Source of the DNA: an uncultured Alphaproteobacteria bacterium
GTDB taxonomy: Bacteria > Pseudomonadota > Alphaproteobacteria > RF32 > CAG-239
NCBI GenBank assembly: GCA_944391495.1
Contig: CALXTU010000002.1
Span: forward strand, 275,736-339,735
Length of the DNA: 64,000 bases
Direction of reading: 5' to 3'
Under the pieces are notes generated by a model. That model was not told where the DNA came from, searched no databases, and saw nothing but the letters and a program-made list of their open reading frames with translations. Position numbers and translations under genes: made by a program. Within the stretch, counting starts at the first letter, position 1; every line of letters begins with the position of its first letter. Below, one piece after another: positions 27,596 to 35,673 of the stretch.

Positions 27596-28081
27596 CTAAA
27601 AAACAACGACCAAACCGCCGGCATAAACAAAAGACGCATTTAAAAAAGTTGCGAAAAGCAACCACCAATAATACGGATAAATCAGCCAAGCCGCCAGGCG
27701 GTTTATCCGGCCGAAGGTCACAATCATTTTGAAGACCGCTATATCCAATAAAATAATCACCGCCAGCCCGAGCCCCAGATAACCTTCAACAAAAAAGGCC
27801 GCGCACCACAGAATCTGCAACACCAGCTGTAAAATAAACAGGTTGTTGGCACGGTCGCGCAGAGCGTCTTTTGCATCTCGCAGCACTATGAAAGTTGATA
27901 TAATCAACAGCGCGTAAATCACCGACCAGGCTATCGGGAAAACGATATCCGGCGGTGTCAGACGCGGGCGGGGAAACGTGTGATACCAGCCGCGAATGCC
28001 GGTTTGAGTCAAAACGGAGCAGGTATAAGCCGTCAGCAAAACGGCAGCGGCGGTGTAAAAAAATTTAAACCAGGTTTTCAT
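27596..28081 (-). CDS. tspO: TspO/MBR-family membrane protein
   Basis: The 161-residue protein has five hydrophobic helices and the TspO pattern: FPRPRLTPPDIVFPIAWSVIY after the first helix, LQILWCAAFF in the third, and AAWLIYPYYWWLLFATFLN near the end. TspO proteins bind porphyrins and cholesterol-like ligands and are implicated in tetrapyrrole stress control in alphaproteobacteria. No porphyrin gene is adjacent. It is divergent from the sfsA-like gene across 81 bp. Confidence 0.88.
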   Translation of the reverse strand: MKTWFKFFYTAAAVLLTAYTCSVLTQTGIRGWYHTFPRPRLTPPDIVFPIAWSVIYALLIISTFIVLRDAKDALRDRANNLFILQLVLQILWCAAFFVEGYLGLGLAVIILLDIAVFKMIVTFGRINRLAAWLIYPYYWWLLFATFLNASFVYAGGLVVVF

Positions 28082-28162
28082 GCGGTTTATTCCTTGATAA
28101 ATTGATGCTTTTTGTATAATAATCTAATTAAGATTGTTGCTTTTTAAACGGGACGACTCATT

Positions 28163-28858
28163 TTGAATTACAATTACAAACTGCTGCCGGCCGAAGTTGT
28201 CGGTGCCTATAACAAGATTATTATTGACGCCCGCCTGGATGACGGACAGGTCGTTGCCGCTTTTTGCGGAGCGCCGGATATCGCCGGAATGTGCAGCCCC
28301 GGAACCCGGCTGTGGCTGAAACGAACCTCGCGGACCAAACGTCTGGTCAAATATAACATATCCTTCGTCGAAACACCCGAGGGAATGGTCTTTGCCAATC
28401 CGCGTTATAACCGCCGCCTGTTCCAAGAGGCGTTTGACAAAGGAATTCTGACCGATTTCGGCGAATATTCGCAATGCCGGCTGCTCGGCACCAGTGACAA
28501 TGTCAACGGGCTTGACTTTGAGCTGACCGGCGACGGCGGCAAAAAAGGCTTTGTCTTTGTCCTGCCCGTGTATAATAAAAAAGACGGTTTTGCCGTGTTT
28601 CCGAACTCGGTTAATTTTTTTGAAGTTAAAATGATTGAGGAAATGCAACGACGGCGGCAGGCCGGTGCCGAAACCTATGTCTTTATGATTGCGCCGCGCG
28701 AAGACTGCGCCGCGGCAAAGTTCATCTGGAACGCCGATGCCAGAGGCGCGGCCATTTTGTTTGAGGCGGCAAAAAACGGTTTAAATTTTTTGTGTTATGG
28801 TTGCAAAACGGCAAAAAACAGAATAGAAATAAACCGTAAACTGGATATCGCATATTAA
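28163..28858 (+). CDS. sfsA: Divergent SfsA-family protein
   Basis: The 231-residue protein matches SfsA (sugar fermentation stimulation protein A, a putative DNA-binding nuclease). It has an early YNKIIIDARLDDGQ, a middle TDFGEYSQCR, and the late VFMIAPREDCAAAKFIWNADARGAAILFEAAKNGL. The normally conserved CPNTGSM-like loop is replaced by CGAPDIAGM, and the FPDAVTxRG-like segment by FPNSVNFFEV. Activity may therefore differ or be lost. It probably starts at TTG 28163, as no ATG gives a full N-terminus. It lies 13 bp upstream of map in the same direction. Confidence 0.7.
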   Translation: MNYNYKLLPAEVVGAYNKIIIDARLDDGQVVAAFCGAPDIAGMCSPGTRLWLKRTSRTKRLVKYNISFVETPEGMVFANPRYNRRLFQEAFDKGILTDFGEYSQCRLLGTSDNVNGLDFELTGDGGKKGFVFVLPVYNKKDGFAVFPNSVNFFEVKMIEEMQRRRQAGAETYVFMIAPREDCAAAKFIWNADARGAAILFEAAKNGLNFLCYGCKTAKNRIEINRKLDIAY

Positions 28859-28871
28859 CAGAGGTGGAAAA

Positions 28872-29693
28872 GTGGCACAAAAGACCGACGAAAACAGAAA
28901 CAAAGACGGAATTATCATTCATACGGATCCCGAAGATTTTGAGGGTATGCGCAAAGCCGGCAGACTTGCCGCCGAATGTCTGGATTATATTACGCCCTAT
29001 GTCGAACCGGGCGTGACGACCGAATATCTTGATGACCTGTGCCGGCGTTTTATTCAGTCACACGGTGCCATTCCGGCTTGTCTGGGTTACCACGGTTATC
29101 CCAAAAGCACCTGCATTTCCATCAACCATGAAATCTGTCACGGGATTCCCTCGCCGGAGCGTAAACTCTTAAACGGCGATATGCTCAATATCGATGTTAC
29201 GGTTATTCTGAACGGCTGGTTCGGCGACACGTCAAGAATGTATTTTGCCGGCAAGCCGTCGATCAAAGCCAAAAGGCTTTGCGACGTGACTTACGAGTGC
29301 ATGATGCGCGGCATTGACGTTGTGCGGCCGGGGGCTTATTTCGGTGATATCGGCGCGGCAATTGAAGAAATCGCTCATCATTACGGCTATTCGGTGGTGG
29401 ATATGTTCTGCGGTCACGGACTGGGGCGGATTTTTCATGACGAACCCAATGTCATGCACTGCGGCAAGAAAGGAACCGGGCCGCGGCTGGAAGAAGGAAT
29501 GTTCTTTACCATTGAGCCGATGATCAATTTCGGCAAAAAAGAAGCAACCATTCTGGCCAACGAGTGGACCGCCGTTACCCGCGACCGGTCGCTGTCGGCA
29601 CAGTTTGAACATTCGCTTGCCGTTACCAAAGACGGATTTGAGGTGTTTACCTATTCACCGGCCGGACTGGACAAACCGCCTTACAGCAAATAG
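28872..29693 (+). CDS. map: Type I methionine aminopeptidase
   Basis: The 273-residue metalloprotease removes the N-terminal Met from nascent proteins. The five metal ligands are recognisable: Asp in LNIDVTVIL, Asp in GWFGDTSRM, His in CGHGLGRIFH, Glu in FTIEPM, and a late Glu. The substrate loop HEICHGIPS is typical. It starts with GTG 28872 after a GAGGTGG ribosome-binding site. The gene is followed 12 bp later by radC. Confidence 0.95.
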   Translation: MAQKTDENRNKDGIIIHTDPEDFEGMRKAGRLAAECLDYITPYVEPGVTTEYLDDLCRRFIQSHGAIPACLGYHGYPKSTCISINHEICHGIPSPERKLLNGDMLNIDVTVILNGWFGDTSRMYFAGKPSIKAKRLCDVTYECMMRGIDVVRPGAYFGDIGAAIEEIAHHYGYSVVDMFCGHGLGRIFHDEPNVMHCGKKGTGPRLEEGMFFTIEPMINFGKKEATILANEWTAVTRDRSLSAQFEHSLAVTKDGFEVFTYSPAGLDKPPYSK

Positions 29694-29705
29694 GACTTAT
29701 CACTC

Positions 29706-30401
29706 ATGGACGAAAATCAACCGGACTATATCGGTCACCGCAAACGTTTGAAACAGCGGTTTTTGCTCGGCGAAGGGCGCGATATGGCGGATTATGAGCT
29801 GACGGAGCTGGTCTTGACACTGGCTATTCCGCGGCGTGATGTTAAACCTCTGGCGAAAAAGCTGGTGGCGGAATTCGGCAGTTTTGCCAATGTTATTTCG
29901 GCACCGGAATACCGGCTGAAGGCCATACACGGCGTCAGCGAAGGTGTTATTACCGTTTTTAAAATCATCAAGGTTGCGGCACAACGGACAAGCTGGCAGA
30001 ATCTGGCATCCGATGATATGCCCGTTTTGATAAACATTGACAACCTGATAGAGTTTTGCCGTAGTGCCGCCGCTTATTCGGATGTTGAGGAGCTGCATAT
30101 CATCTACCTTAATGCAAAACTGAATGCCATCGGCTGCGAACTCGTGCAGAAAGGAAGCCTTTCTTCCGTGGCGGTCGCGCCGCGCGAAATTGTCAAAAAG
30201 TCTCTGCTGCACAATGCTGCCGGAATCATCATGGTACATAATCATCCGTCCGGTTCGCCCAAACCGTCGGAAAACGACCTCAGACTTACCGGCGAAATTG
30301 CCGAGGCCTGTCAGACGGTCGGTATCAGGCTGCACGAACATATCATCATTACCCGCTCAAGCTATTTTTCTTTTCTGGAACACGGGCTGCTGCCCCGTTA
30401 G
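29706..30401 (+). CDS. radC: RadC-family JAB-domain protein
   Basis: The 231-residue protein has an N-terminal helix-hairpin-helix-like region (YELTELVLTLAIPRRDVKPLAKKLV) and a C-terminal JAB/MPN metalloprotease-like domain with HNHPSGSPKPSENDLRLT, the intact HxHx7-10D zinc motif. Despite the old DNA-repair name, the function is unresolved. It is 12 bp after map in the same direction. The 3' neighbour is convergent. Confidence 0.92.
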   Translation: MDENQPDYIGHRKRLKQRFLLGEGRDMADYELTELVLTLAIPRRDVKPLAKKLVAEFGSFANVISAPEYRLKAIHGVSEGVITVFKIIKVAAQRTSWQNLASDDMPVLINIDNLIEFCRSAAAYSDVEELHIIYLNAKLNAIGCELVQKGSLSSVAVAPREIVKKSLLHNAAGIIMVHNHPSGSPKPSENDLRLTGEIAEACQTVGIRLHEHIIITRSSYFSFLEHGLLPR

Positions 30402-30417
30402 ATAAAAAACACGGTAC

Positions 30418-31026
30418 TCAGGCGTCACCTTTAATAACCGTTTCAATCAACAAGGTGATATTGCTGGTGAACAATTTGATGGAAATTGTCAGCAAAATAA
30501 TGCCGAAAAACTTTTTGAGCATATAAAGCACACTGGCGCTGAGCTTCTTTTCCAGACGGGTGGCCAGACGCAAAACAATGTAAACACAAACCATATTGGC
30601 GGCAATCGCGCTGATAAGGTTTATCGGCGAAAACTGCGAACGAATGGCCAGCATGGTCGTCAATGCACCGGCACCGGCAATCAACGGAAAGACAACCGGA
30701 AAAAAGCTCGAATCCTTTGGTGCGTCCGGTGTTTCCTGAAAGATTGAAATGTCCAGTATCATTTCGCAGGCCATAACAAAAATAATCAACGAACCGGCAA
30801 CAGCAAACGATGCCGTGTCTACCCCGAAAAGATTTAAAAAAGCCTCGCCGACAAAATAAAACGCCATAAACATCCCAAACGACCATACGGCCGTTTTGAG
30901 AGGATCAACGGCTTTTCCCTTGCGGCACAAAGATACAATTATCGGCAGCGAACCGGTGATGTCGATAATGGCAAACAACACAAAAAACGCCCCTAAAAAC
31001 TGCTGCCAGTCAAATCCTGAAAACAA
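30418..31026 (-). CDS. MarC-family (UPF0056) membrane protein
   Basis: The 202-residue protein has six hydrophobic segments and MarC features: an N-terminal FFVLFAIIDITGSLPIIVSLC and PVVFPLIAGAGALTTML in the middle. MarC proteins are inner-membrane proteins of unknown transport function; the historic antibiotic-resistance link is not supported. It is convergent with radC, with 16 bp between stop codons. Confidence 0.88.
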   Translation of the reverse strand: MFSGFDWQQFLGAFFVLFAIIDITGSLPIIVSLCRKGKAVDPLKTAVWSFGMFMAFYFVGEAFLNLFGVDTASFAVAGSLIIFVMACEMILDISIFQETPDAPKDSSFFPVVFPLIAGAGALTTMLAIRSQFSPINLISAIAANMVCVYIVLRLATRLEKKLSASVLYMLKKFFGIILLTISIKLFTSNITLLIETVIKGDA

Positions 31027-31182
31027 GAATCCTCCTCGTTGAATTTTCTAAATTTTATATCCGTTATACGGTATGATTGCATACTTGATTATAAACAGAA
31101 ATGATTAAAAAAAACTTGAAAGGGGTACAAAATTATTTGATTATAAAAACTGATTTTTATGTATTGAAGGGACTTTGTTATA

Positions 31183-32019
31183 ATGAAAATATTTTTACGT
31201 GTTTTGGCAGGAATCCTTTGCCTGGCAATTGTTTGGGCTGTTGTTGTTTCCGTGCTGTGGGGTAAGGCCGCAATATCCAATATCAGGGATAAAACACCCT
31301 ATCCTTTTCACAACGGTGAGCATCATCTGGTCGCCCATGCCGGCGGCAAAATCGGTGAACATATTTATACCAGCTCGCGGGAAGCCGTTGAAGACTCAAT
31401 CAAGGCCGGCATGAAATTCATTGAAATAGACTTTATCAAAACATCTGACGGTTTTTATATTGCCGGACATGACTGGAAGCTGTTTAACGAGGCGACCGGT
31501 CATGAGGACAGAGGCGACGAACCGTTGTCGCTAGCCGAGGTGAAAGCTTCAAAAATATACGGCAAATATACCACCATGGACGCAAATGACGTGGCGGAAC
31601 TGATGCGAAAATATCCGGACTGGATTTTATTGGTGGACAAGGCGCGCGATGTTGAATATATCGCCGAATTGTTTCCTTTTCCCAAGCGGGTAATTCTGCA
31701 GGTATACGGTCTGTACGGCTATATGCGTGCCTTAAAAGCGGGAATCGATTATCCGACTCTGCGTCTCAAAGGCGGCCGCCGCGGCGTTAAAGAAATTTAC
31801 AAATTATTTATGGACTGGCTGAACGTTAAGTCGGTTATCTTGGGCGAGAAATCGTTTGAGAAAAACCTGGATTATATCGGCGAACTGCACGACAAAGGCG
31901 TTACGGTTATTTTGTACGGCAACCCGCGGTTTAAGATTGTCGAAAATCCGGCCGAGATCAAAAAATATCTGAACAAATATATTGACCTGGTCGATACCGA
32001 TACGCTGCGCAGTCTGTAG
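31183..32019 (+). CDS. Membrane-anchored glycerophosphodiester phosphodiesterase-family protein
   Basis: The 278-residue protein has one N-terminal membrane helix (VLAGILCLAIVWAVVVSVLW) and then a GDPD-type TIM-barrel. VAHAGG supplies the first catalytic His, EIDFIKTSDG the metal-binding Glu/Asp pair, and GHDW the second His. Such enzymes hydrolyse glycerophosphodiesters to glycerol-3-phosphate. The catalytic part should face the periplasm. The gene lies 106 bp before the OpgB-like phosphoglycerol transferase gene, suggesting linked metabolism of glycerophosphate decorations on glucans or lipids. Confidence 0.78.
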   Translation: MKIFLRVLAGILCLAIVWAVVVSVLWGKAAISNIRDKTPYPFHNGEHHLVAHAGGKIGEHIYTSSREAVEDSIKAGMKFIEIDFIKTSDGFYIAGHDWKLFNEATGHEDRGDEPLSLAEVKASKIYGKYTTMDANDVAELMRKYPDWILLVDKARDVEYIAELFPFPKRVILQVYGLYGYMRALKAGIDYPTLRLKGGRRGVKEIYKLFMDWLNVKSVILGEKSFEKNLDYIGELHDKGVTVILYGNPRFKIVENPAEIKKYLNKYIDLVDTDTLRSL

Positions 32020-32029
32020 ACATTCGGAA

Positions 32030-32088
32030 TAACTTATGGCTCTTGACTAACGGCAACCAACGCGCTAAGGTCAGGAGCCATAAGGTTA
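32030..32088. repeat. Long inverted repeat between the GDPD and opgB-like genes
   Basis: TAACTTATGGCTCTTGAC (32030-32047) and an 18-19-nt opposite arm (32070-32088) match with one mismatch and one extra base. A T-rich stretch follows, so it may terminate or attenuate transcription into the opgB-like gene. Confidence 0.6.
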
Positions 32089-32125
32089 TTTGAAAACTTA
32101 ATTTTTTCGGACGGAGTATACGGAC

Positions 32126-33613
32126 GTGTTGTCGCTTTTTATATTTTTTATCGGATTTATGCTGTTTTCTTCCGCCAACTGGGTGGTCGAAAAGTTTGGC
32201 GAAGTTACCTATGAACAAATCATGTTTCATCTTAATATGCCTTTTTCGTCAGAAATCCGCATGATTATGAGTTATATCAAAAACACGGTCATGACCGGCG
32301 CCATTATTGTCGTGGTTTTGATTTTGTTTTTCGGCCTGAAATACCGCGTTCATGTCAAAGTCATCGACGCCTGCCGTGACTGGGTCCGGCAGAAACGCTT
32401 GCCGTTGAGTTTGGCCTGGCTGGCGTTCTGTTTTGTTTTTGTGTTTTTCCGCATGAACGTTTACAACATGATTACCTTTCACAAATATAAAACCGAAACC
32501 TCTAATTTTTATGAGGAAAATTACGTTATTCCGCAACAGACCAAAATCACCTTCCCGGCGCATAAACGCAATCTGATTTTGATTTTTGCCGAATCAATCG
32601 AGGCGACTTATGCCCAAACGCCGCTGCATGATTATTTTAAGGCTGACCTGATTCCGGGACTGCACAAGCTGGCCAAAAACAATATTCATTTCAGCGACAA
32701 CGAATATCTCGGCGGCTCGTATGAGATTGACGGTACTCAGTGGACTCAGGCGGGATTGTTTGCCCAAACCTGCGGGGCACCGATTCAGCTTCCGATTAAT
32801 GATCCGAACTGGTTTCATCCTAAGGAAGGATTCTTCCCCAAAGCCTGGTGTTTGTATGACATTTTGCGTGGTCAGGGTTATGTCGAGAGTTTCTTAATCG
32901 GCTCCAACGGCGAATTTGCCGGTATGGATAAATTTGTTGAAACTCACGGCAACCAGAGGCTGCTGGACACCAATTTTTATGCCGAACGCGACGGAATCGA
33001 CCTGTCTTTTGAAAAGACGACCAAATTTTTGGACAAACAGGTCTTTGCCTATGCCAAAGAGGAACTGGCGAACCTCCGTTTACAGGACAAGCCTTTTGTC
33101 TTCACGCTGATGACCCTTGATACCCACTACGGCACGGCGCGGTTTTCCGATGATGTTTGCGAACGCAAATACGGCCCGCACAATAATATTGAAAACGTTA
33201 TTTCCTGCTCGGACAAACAAATTACCGACTTTATCAGCTGGCTGCAGCAGCAGGAATTTTATAAAGACACGGTTGTCGTCGTTTTGGGCGATCATCTGAC
33301 GATGAATAAATTCTTTACCAAAGATATGAACCGCAAACCGATTAATATTTTCATCAACTCACCGGTGGCAGCGGCCAATACCAAAAACCGCGTGTTTACG
33401 CCGTTTGACATCTATCCGACGATTATCGAAAGCCTTGGCGCGAAGATTGACGGCCACCGTCTGGGCCTGGGAACATCATTATTCTCAGATATGCCGACGT
33501 TAACCGAAGGCAAAATGACCGTAAAGGACATGGATATCAATGTCCGCAAGAAATCGCGTCTTTATGACTGGATGCTTTACGGCAAAGACGTTCACGCAGA
33601 CGACGCGCCTTAA
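32126..33613 (+). CDS. opgB: OpgB/LtaS-like phosphoglycerol transferase
   Basis: The 495-residue protein has N-terminal membrane helices (about residues 1-20, 50-70 and 90-110) and a periplasmic sulfatase-like domain. NLILIFAESIEATY contains the metal site, GGSYEIDGTQWTQAG the nucleophile Thr region, and VVLGDHLTMN the late Asp-His pair. This is the alkaline-phosphatase-superfamily layout of OpgB (MdoB) and LTA synthases. These transfer phosphoglycerol from phosphatidylglycerol, here probably onto the periplasmic glucans made by OpgGH. It is shorter than enterobacterial OpgB. It starts with GTG 32126, with GGAG upstream. Lipoteichoic-acid synthesis is unlikely in a Gram-negative cell. Confidence 0.82.
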   Translation: MLSLFIFFIGFMLFSSANWVVEKFGEVTYEQIMFHLNMPFSSEIRMIMSYIKNTVMTGAIIVVVLILFFGLKYRVHVKVIDACRDWVRQKRLPLSLAWLAFCFVFVFFRMNVYNMITFHKYKTETSNFYEENYVIPQQTKITFPAHKRNLILIFAESIEATYAQTPLHDYFKADLIPGLHKLAKNNIHFSDNEYLGGSYEIDGTQWTQAGLFAQTCGAPIQLPINDPNWFHPKEGFFPKAWCLYDILRGQGYVESFLIGSNGEFAGMDKFVETHGNQRLLDTNFYAERDGIDLSFEKTTKFLDKQVFAYAKEELANLRLQDKPFVFTLMTLDTHYGTARFSDDVCERKYGPHNNIENVISCSDKQITDFISWLQQQEFYKDTVVVVLGDHLTMNKFFTKDMNRKPINIFINSPVAAANTKNRVFTPFDIYPTIIESLGAKIDGHRLGLGTSLFSDMPTLTEGKMTVKDMDINVRKKSRLYDWMLYGKDVHADDAP

Positions 33614-33627
33614 CCGGCGCGTTTTTT
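33603..33627 (+). terminator. Terminator overlapping the end of the opgB-like gene
   Basis: ACGCGCC (33603-33609) pairs with GGCGCGT (33616-33622), followed by six Ts. The left arm lies within the last codons. Confidence 0.8.
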
Positions 33628-33742
33628 ATGCCCCGGTGAAAACCATAAATTTTATTTATCGTTTTATAAAAAAACGGTATTGTACTTTTGTTTTTATTGC
33701 CAATATCATAATAACCGAACAAGAACATTCAGGGAGAGTAAA

Positions 33743-34061
33743 ATGAAGACAGTTTATGCCTTTGTGCTCACGTTATTTATGGCCGGTACCGCCCAGGCAC
33801 AAGTTACGACGGCCGCGACGGACCGAATCCGGCTGGCCGACCAAAAGTATGAGGCGCTATTTGCCGCCGAACGCACCGCCAGCCCTACTGATCCGGAATT
33901 TATGAATATTCGGAGCGCTTAAAGCCGGAAACAGCAAAGAAACCCTGCTGGCCGCCATGGTTCAGGCCGCGCCTTATATCGGTCTGCCCAATGCGCTGAC
34001 GGCCGTTAATCTTATTAAAGAAACCGAAATCGAAAATTACCAACCGATTTATGAGGAATAA
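33743..34061 (+). pseudogene. Broken carboxymuconolactone decarboxylase-family gene (exported)
   Basis: A signal peptide and N-terminus (MKTVYAFVLTLFMAGTAQA, then TDRIRLADQKYEALF) run to a stop at 33922. A different frame then encodes the family's C-terminal end (LKAGNSKETLLAAMVQAAPYIGLPNALTA) up to a stop at 34061. The middle part with the Cys-x-x-x-His catalytic segment is missing, so an internal deletion with a frame change has destroyed the gene. It is the first of three decayed redox-type genes in the same direction. Confidence 0.75.
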
Positions 34062-34064
34062 CAA

Positions 34065-34514
34065 ATGAAAAAATTTGCCGCCGTTATATTGTTGTTATGC
34101 ATGGCATCGCTCGGATATGCCGCCGGCGGTGAAAACGTAAAGGATAATGCCATGAAAATTAAGATGAGTTTTGCCGGACGGGAAGTGATTGTGCAAATGG
34201 AAGACAACATCGCCGCACGGCAGGTGCTGGCTCTGCTGCCGGCCGAATTTGATTTTATTGATTTTGCCGGCGAGGAAAAAATTACCGAATTTCCGCGGCC
34301 GCTCTCTTTGGCCGATGCGCCGCGCGGCATGATTGCCACAGCCTGAAAAATGTTTATTTATGCGCCGTGGGGCAATATGGGCTTTTTTTACAAAAACCAC
34401 GGCTCAACGCCCGATAAAAACCTGATTCCGCTCGGCGAGGTTATCAGCGGACTGGAGTATCTGGCAACCCAAACCGACGGATTTACGGCCCGACTTGAAC
34501 TCATGAACAATTAA
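34065..34514 (+). pseudogene. Cyclophilin-like-domain gene interrupted by an in-frame TGA
   Basis: The frame begins with a signal peptide (MKKFAAVILLLCMASLGYA) and a bacterial cyclophilin-like fold (MKIKMSFAGREVIVQMEDN, LADAPRGM). A TGA stop follows at 34344-34346. The same frame continues without another stop, through MFIYAPWGNMGFF and LGEVISGLEYL, to 34514, exactly as the family's second half should read. A point mutation has therefore cut the protein. Such genes often sit with flavodoxin and carboxymuconolactone decarboxylase genes, as here. Confidence 0.75.
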
Positions 34515-34527
34515 CGGACAAAGACCT

Positions 34528-34887
34528 ATGGACAGGCGTCATTTTATCAAAACAACCCTGGCGGCAGCTGCACTTTCGGTACTGCCGCGGGCAGCAACGG
34601 CACAAAACGGAGGCAGTATGAAAATTTTGGTTTTAACCGGAAGTCCGCGTAAAAACGGCAATTCCAACACTCTGGCAGACAACTTTATCAAAGGCGCGAA
34701 AGAAGCCGGACATCAAGTGGTGCGTTTTGACGCGGCATTTAAGAATGTTCATCCCTGCACGGGCTGCAATGCCTGCGGTATGAACGGGCCCTGCGTTTTC
34801 AAGGACGATTTTGAATTTGTACGAAGGCTTGGTTTACATAACAAAAAAGCACCTCAAATGGTGCATTATCAAAAATGGTGCCGCTAG
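34528..34887 (+). pseudogene. Truncated exported flavodoxin / NADPH-dependent FMN reductase gene
   Basis: The 119-residue frame opens with a twin-arginine-type signal (MDRRHFIKTTLAAAALSVLP) and an FMN reductase start: KILVLTGSPRKNGNSNTLA, then the Cys-rich HPCTGCNACGMNGPCVFKDDFEFV. After about 34830 the similarity stops, and the frame runs into unrelated DNA containing a terminator and a tRNA-Thr 3' fragment. The second half of the normal protein (about 190 residues) is gone. The truncation point coincides with the rearranged tRNA-Thr locus. Confidence 0.75.
34843..34864 (-). terminator. Terminator behind the outer tRNA-Thr 3' fragment
   Basis: Read on the minus strand, GCACC...GGTGC is followed by six Ts. 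It lies directly after the duplicated tRNA-Thr 3' end, as a tRNA terminator would. Confidence 0.6.
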
Positions 34888-34894
34888 TAAGAAT
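34873..34894 (-). repeat. Duplicated 3' end of tRNA-Thr
   Basis: A 22-bp exact copy of 35091-35112, covering the CCA end and acceptor/T-arm of the tRNA-Thr gene. It looks like the distal attachment site of an element once integrated in this tRNA. The 196 bp between the copies contains no gene I can recognise. Confidence 0.75.
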
Positions 34895-35052
34895 GTAAAT
34901 TCCCATTGCCTGCAGCAACGGGCCCCTTTCGCGTCGTAGGCCTCAAGCTTCGTATTTCGCTAAGCTGTTCGCTAAAGCTCAACACTTGCTTTCGCCAACT
35001 ACCCGCTCCGGACGTTACTTCGTAAGTCCGCTTCTGACTGCGACTATCACCA

Positions 35053-35093
35053 TTTAACACAAAAGCCTCCCGAACGGAGGCTTTTGTGTTAAA
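35053..35093 (-). terminator. Strong terminator after tRNA-Thr
   Basis: An 18-bp perfect stem (35053-35070 with 35076-35093) with a 5-nt loop directly follows the CCA end on the minus strand. The T-richness lies within the stem. Confidence 0.8.
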
Positions 35094-35168
35094 TGGTGCC
35101 GCTAGTAAGAATCGGACTTACGACCCCACCCTTACCAAGGGTGTGCTCTACCACTGAGCTATAGCGGC
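35094..35168 (-). tRNA. tRNA-Thr (anticodon GGT)
   Basis: On the minus strand the acceptor GCCGCTA pairs with TAGCGGC and CCA is encoded. The D-loop is AGCTCAGTGGTAGAGC, the anticodon arm is CACCC-TTGGTAA-GGGTG, and the T-loop is TCCGATT. All arms are intact, so this copy should be functional despite the partial duplicates on both sides. Confidence 0.93.
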
Positions 35169-35225
35169 AAAATAATAACCTTTTATGTGTCCGAGCACAC
35201 CCTTAAAGGCTGTGCCTGCGGTATC
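35148..35225. repeat. 78-bp direct repeat, copy 1 (5' end of tRNA-Thr plus upstream DNA)
   Basis: This 78-bp stretch includes the first 21 bases of the intact tRNA-Thr and 57 bp upstream of it. It recurs without change at 35324-35401. Confidence 0.9.
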
Positions 35226-35323
35226 TAAGCTCGCCGCGGTTGCTTACGCTGCCCTTGCTCCCTAAGATATTCCGAAGAGCTTGCAGACAAAATTGATACT
35301 CAATGTATCAATTTTGCTTAGCG

Positions 35324-35401
35324 CTACCACTGAGCTATAGCGGCAAAATAATAACCTTTTATGTGTCCGAGCACACCCTTAAAGGCTGTGCCTGCGGTAT
35401 C
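35324..35401. repeat. 78-bp direct repeat, copy 2 (orphan 5' end of tRNA-Thr)
   Basis: Exact copy of 35148-35225, offset by 176 bp. The tRNA fragment stops in the D-loop. The DNA to its left (35226-35323) holds a perfect hairpin (AAAATTGATAC/GTATCAATTTT, 35289-35315) but no gene. Confidence 0.9.
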
Positions 35402-35529
35402 ATTGTTTGCGAAACACAACATACAAAACCATTTTGTAAAAATCAAGGGATTTTTTCTTTATTTTACTTATTTTTTTTATTTTTTATGCTATAGCTTAAG
35501 AAAGGCATTTATTTTAAGGATATCAGATT

Positions 35530-35673
35530 ATGTCCGAACCTCTTAAAAACAAAAGCAAATCCCGGGCGGCGCAACGTTTTGAACGCGAGGCCAGGGCTCT
35601 GCAAAAAAACCTGAAAAAACGCAAACAACAGCAGGAAAAACGTGAACAACTGAAGGAGAAGAACCATGGATAA
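35530..35673 (+). CDS. 47-residue charged protein upstream of murA
   Basis: ATG 35530 follows AAGGATATC. The frame encodes 47 residues, almost all charged or polar: [17 protein letters not shown], then a helix rich in Lys, Gln, Glu and Arg. It ends 8 bases inside murA, so murA translation may be coupled to it; murA's AAGGAG ribosome-binding site lies within it. I do not recognise a family. A highly basic single helix could bind RNA or act only as a leader peptide. Confidence 0.55.
   Translation: MSEPLKNKSKSRAAQRFEREARALQKNLKKRKQQQEKREQLKEKNHG

Noticed and set aside
34344..34346. Possible UGA recoding (Trp or selenocysteine) in the cyclophilin-like gene
   Set aside because: The many intact genes here do not need UGA read-through, the position does not match a conserved Trp or Cys of the family, and both neighbouring genes are also broken. 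A point mutation explains it.
35303..35546. Small plus-strand frames next to tRNA-Thr
   Set aside because: They read through the duplicated tRNA 5' end and its upstream region and continue into an AT-rich leader, so they are not credible genes.
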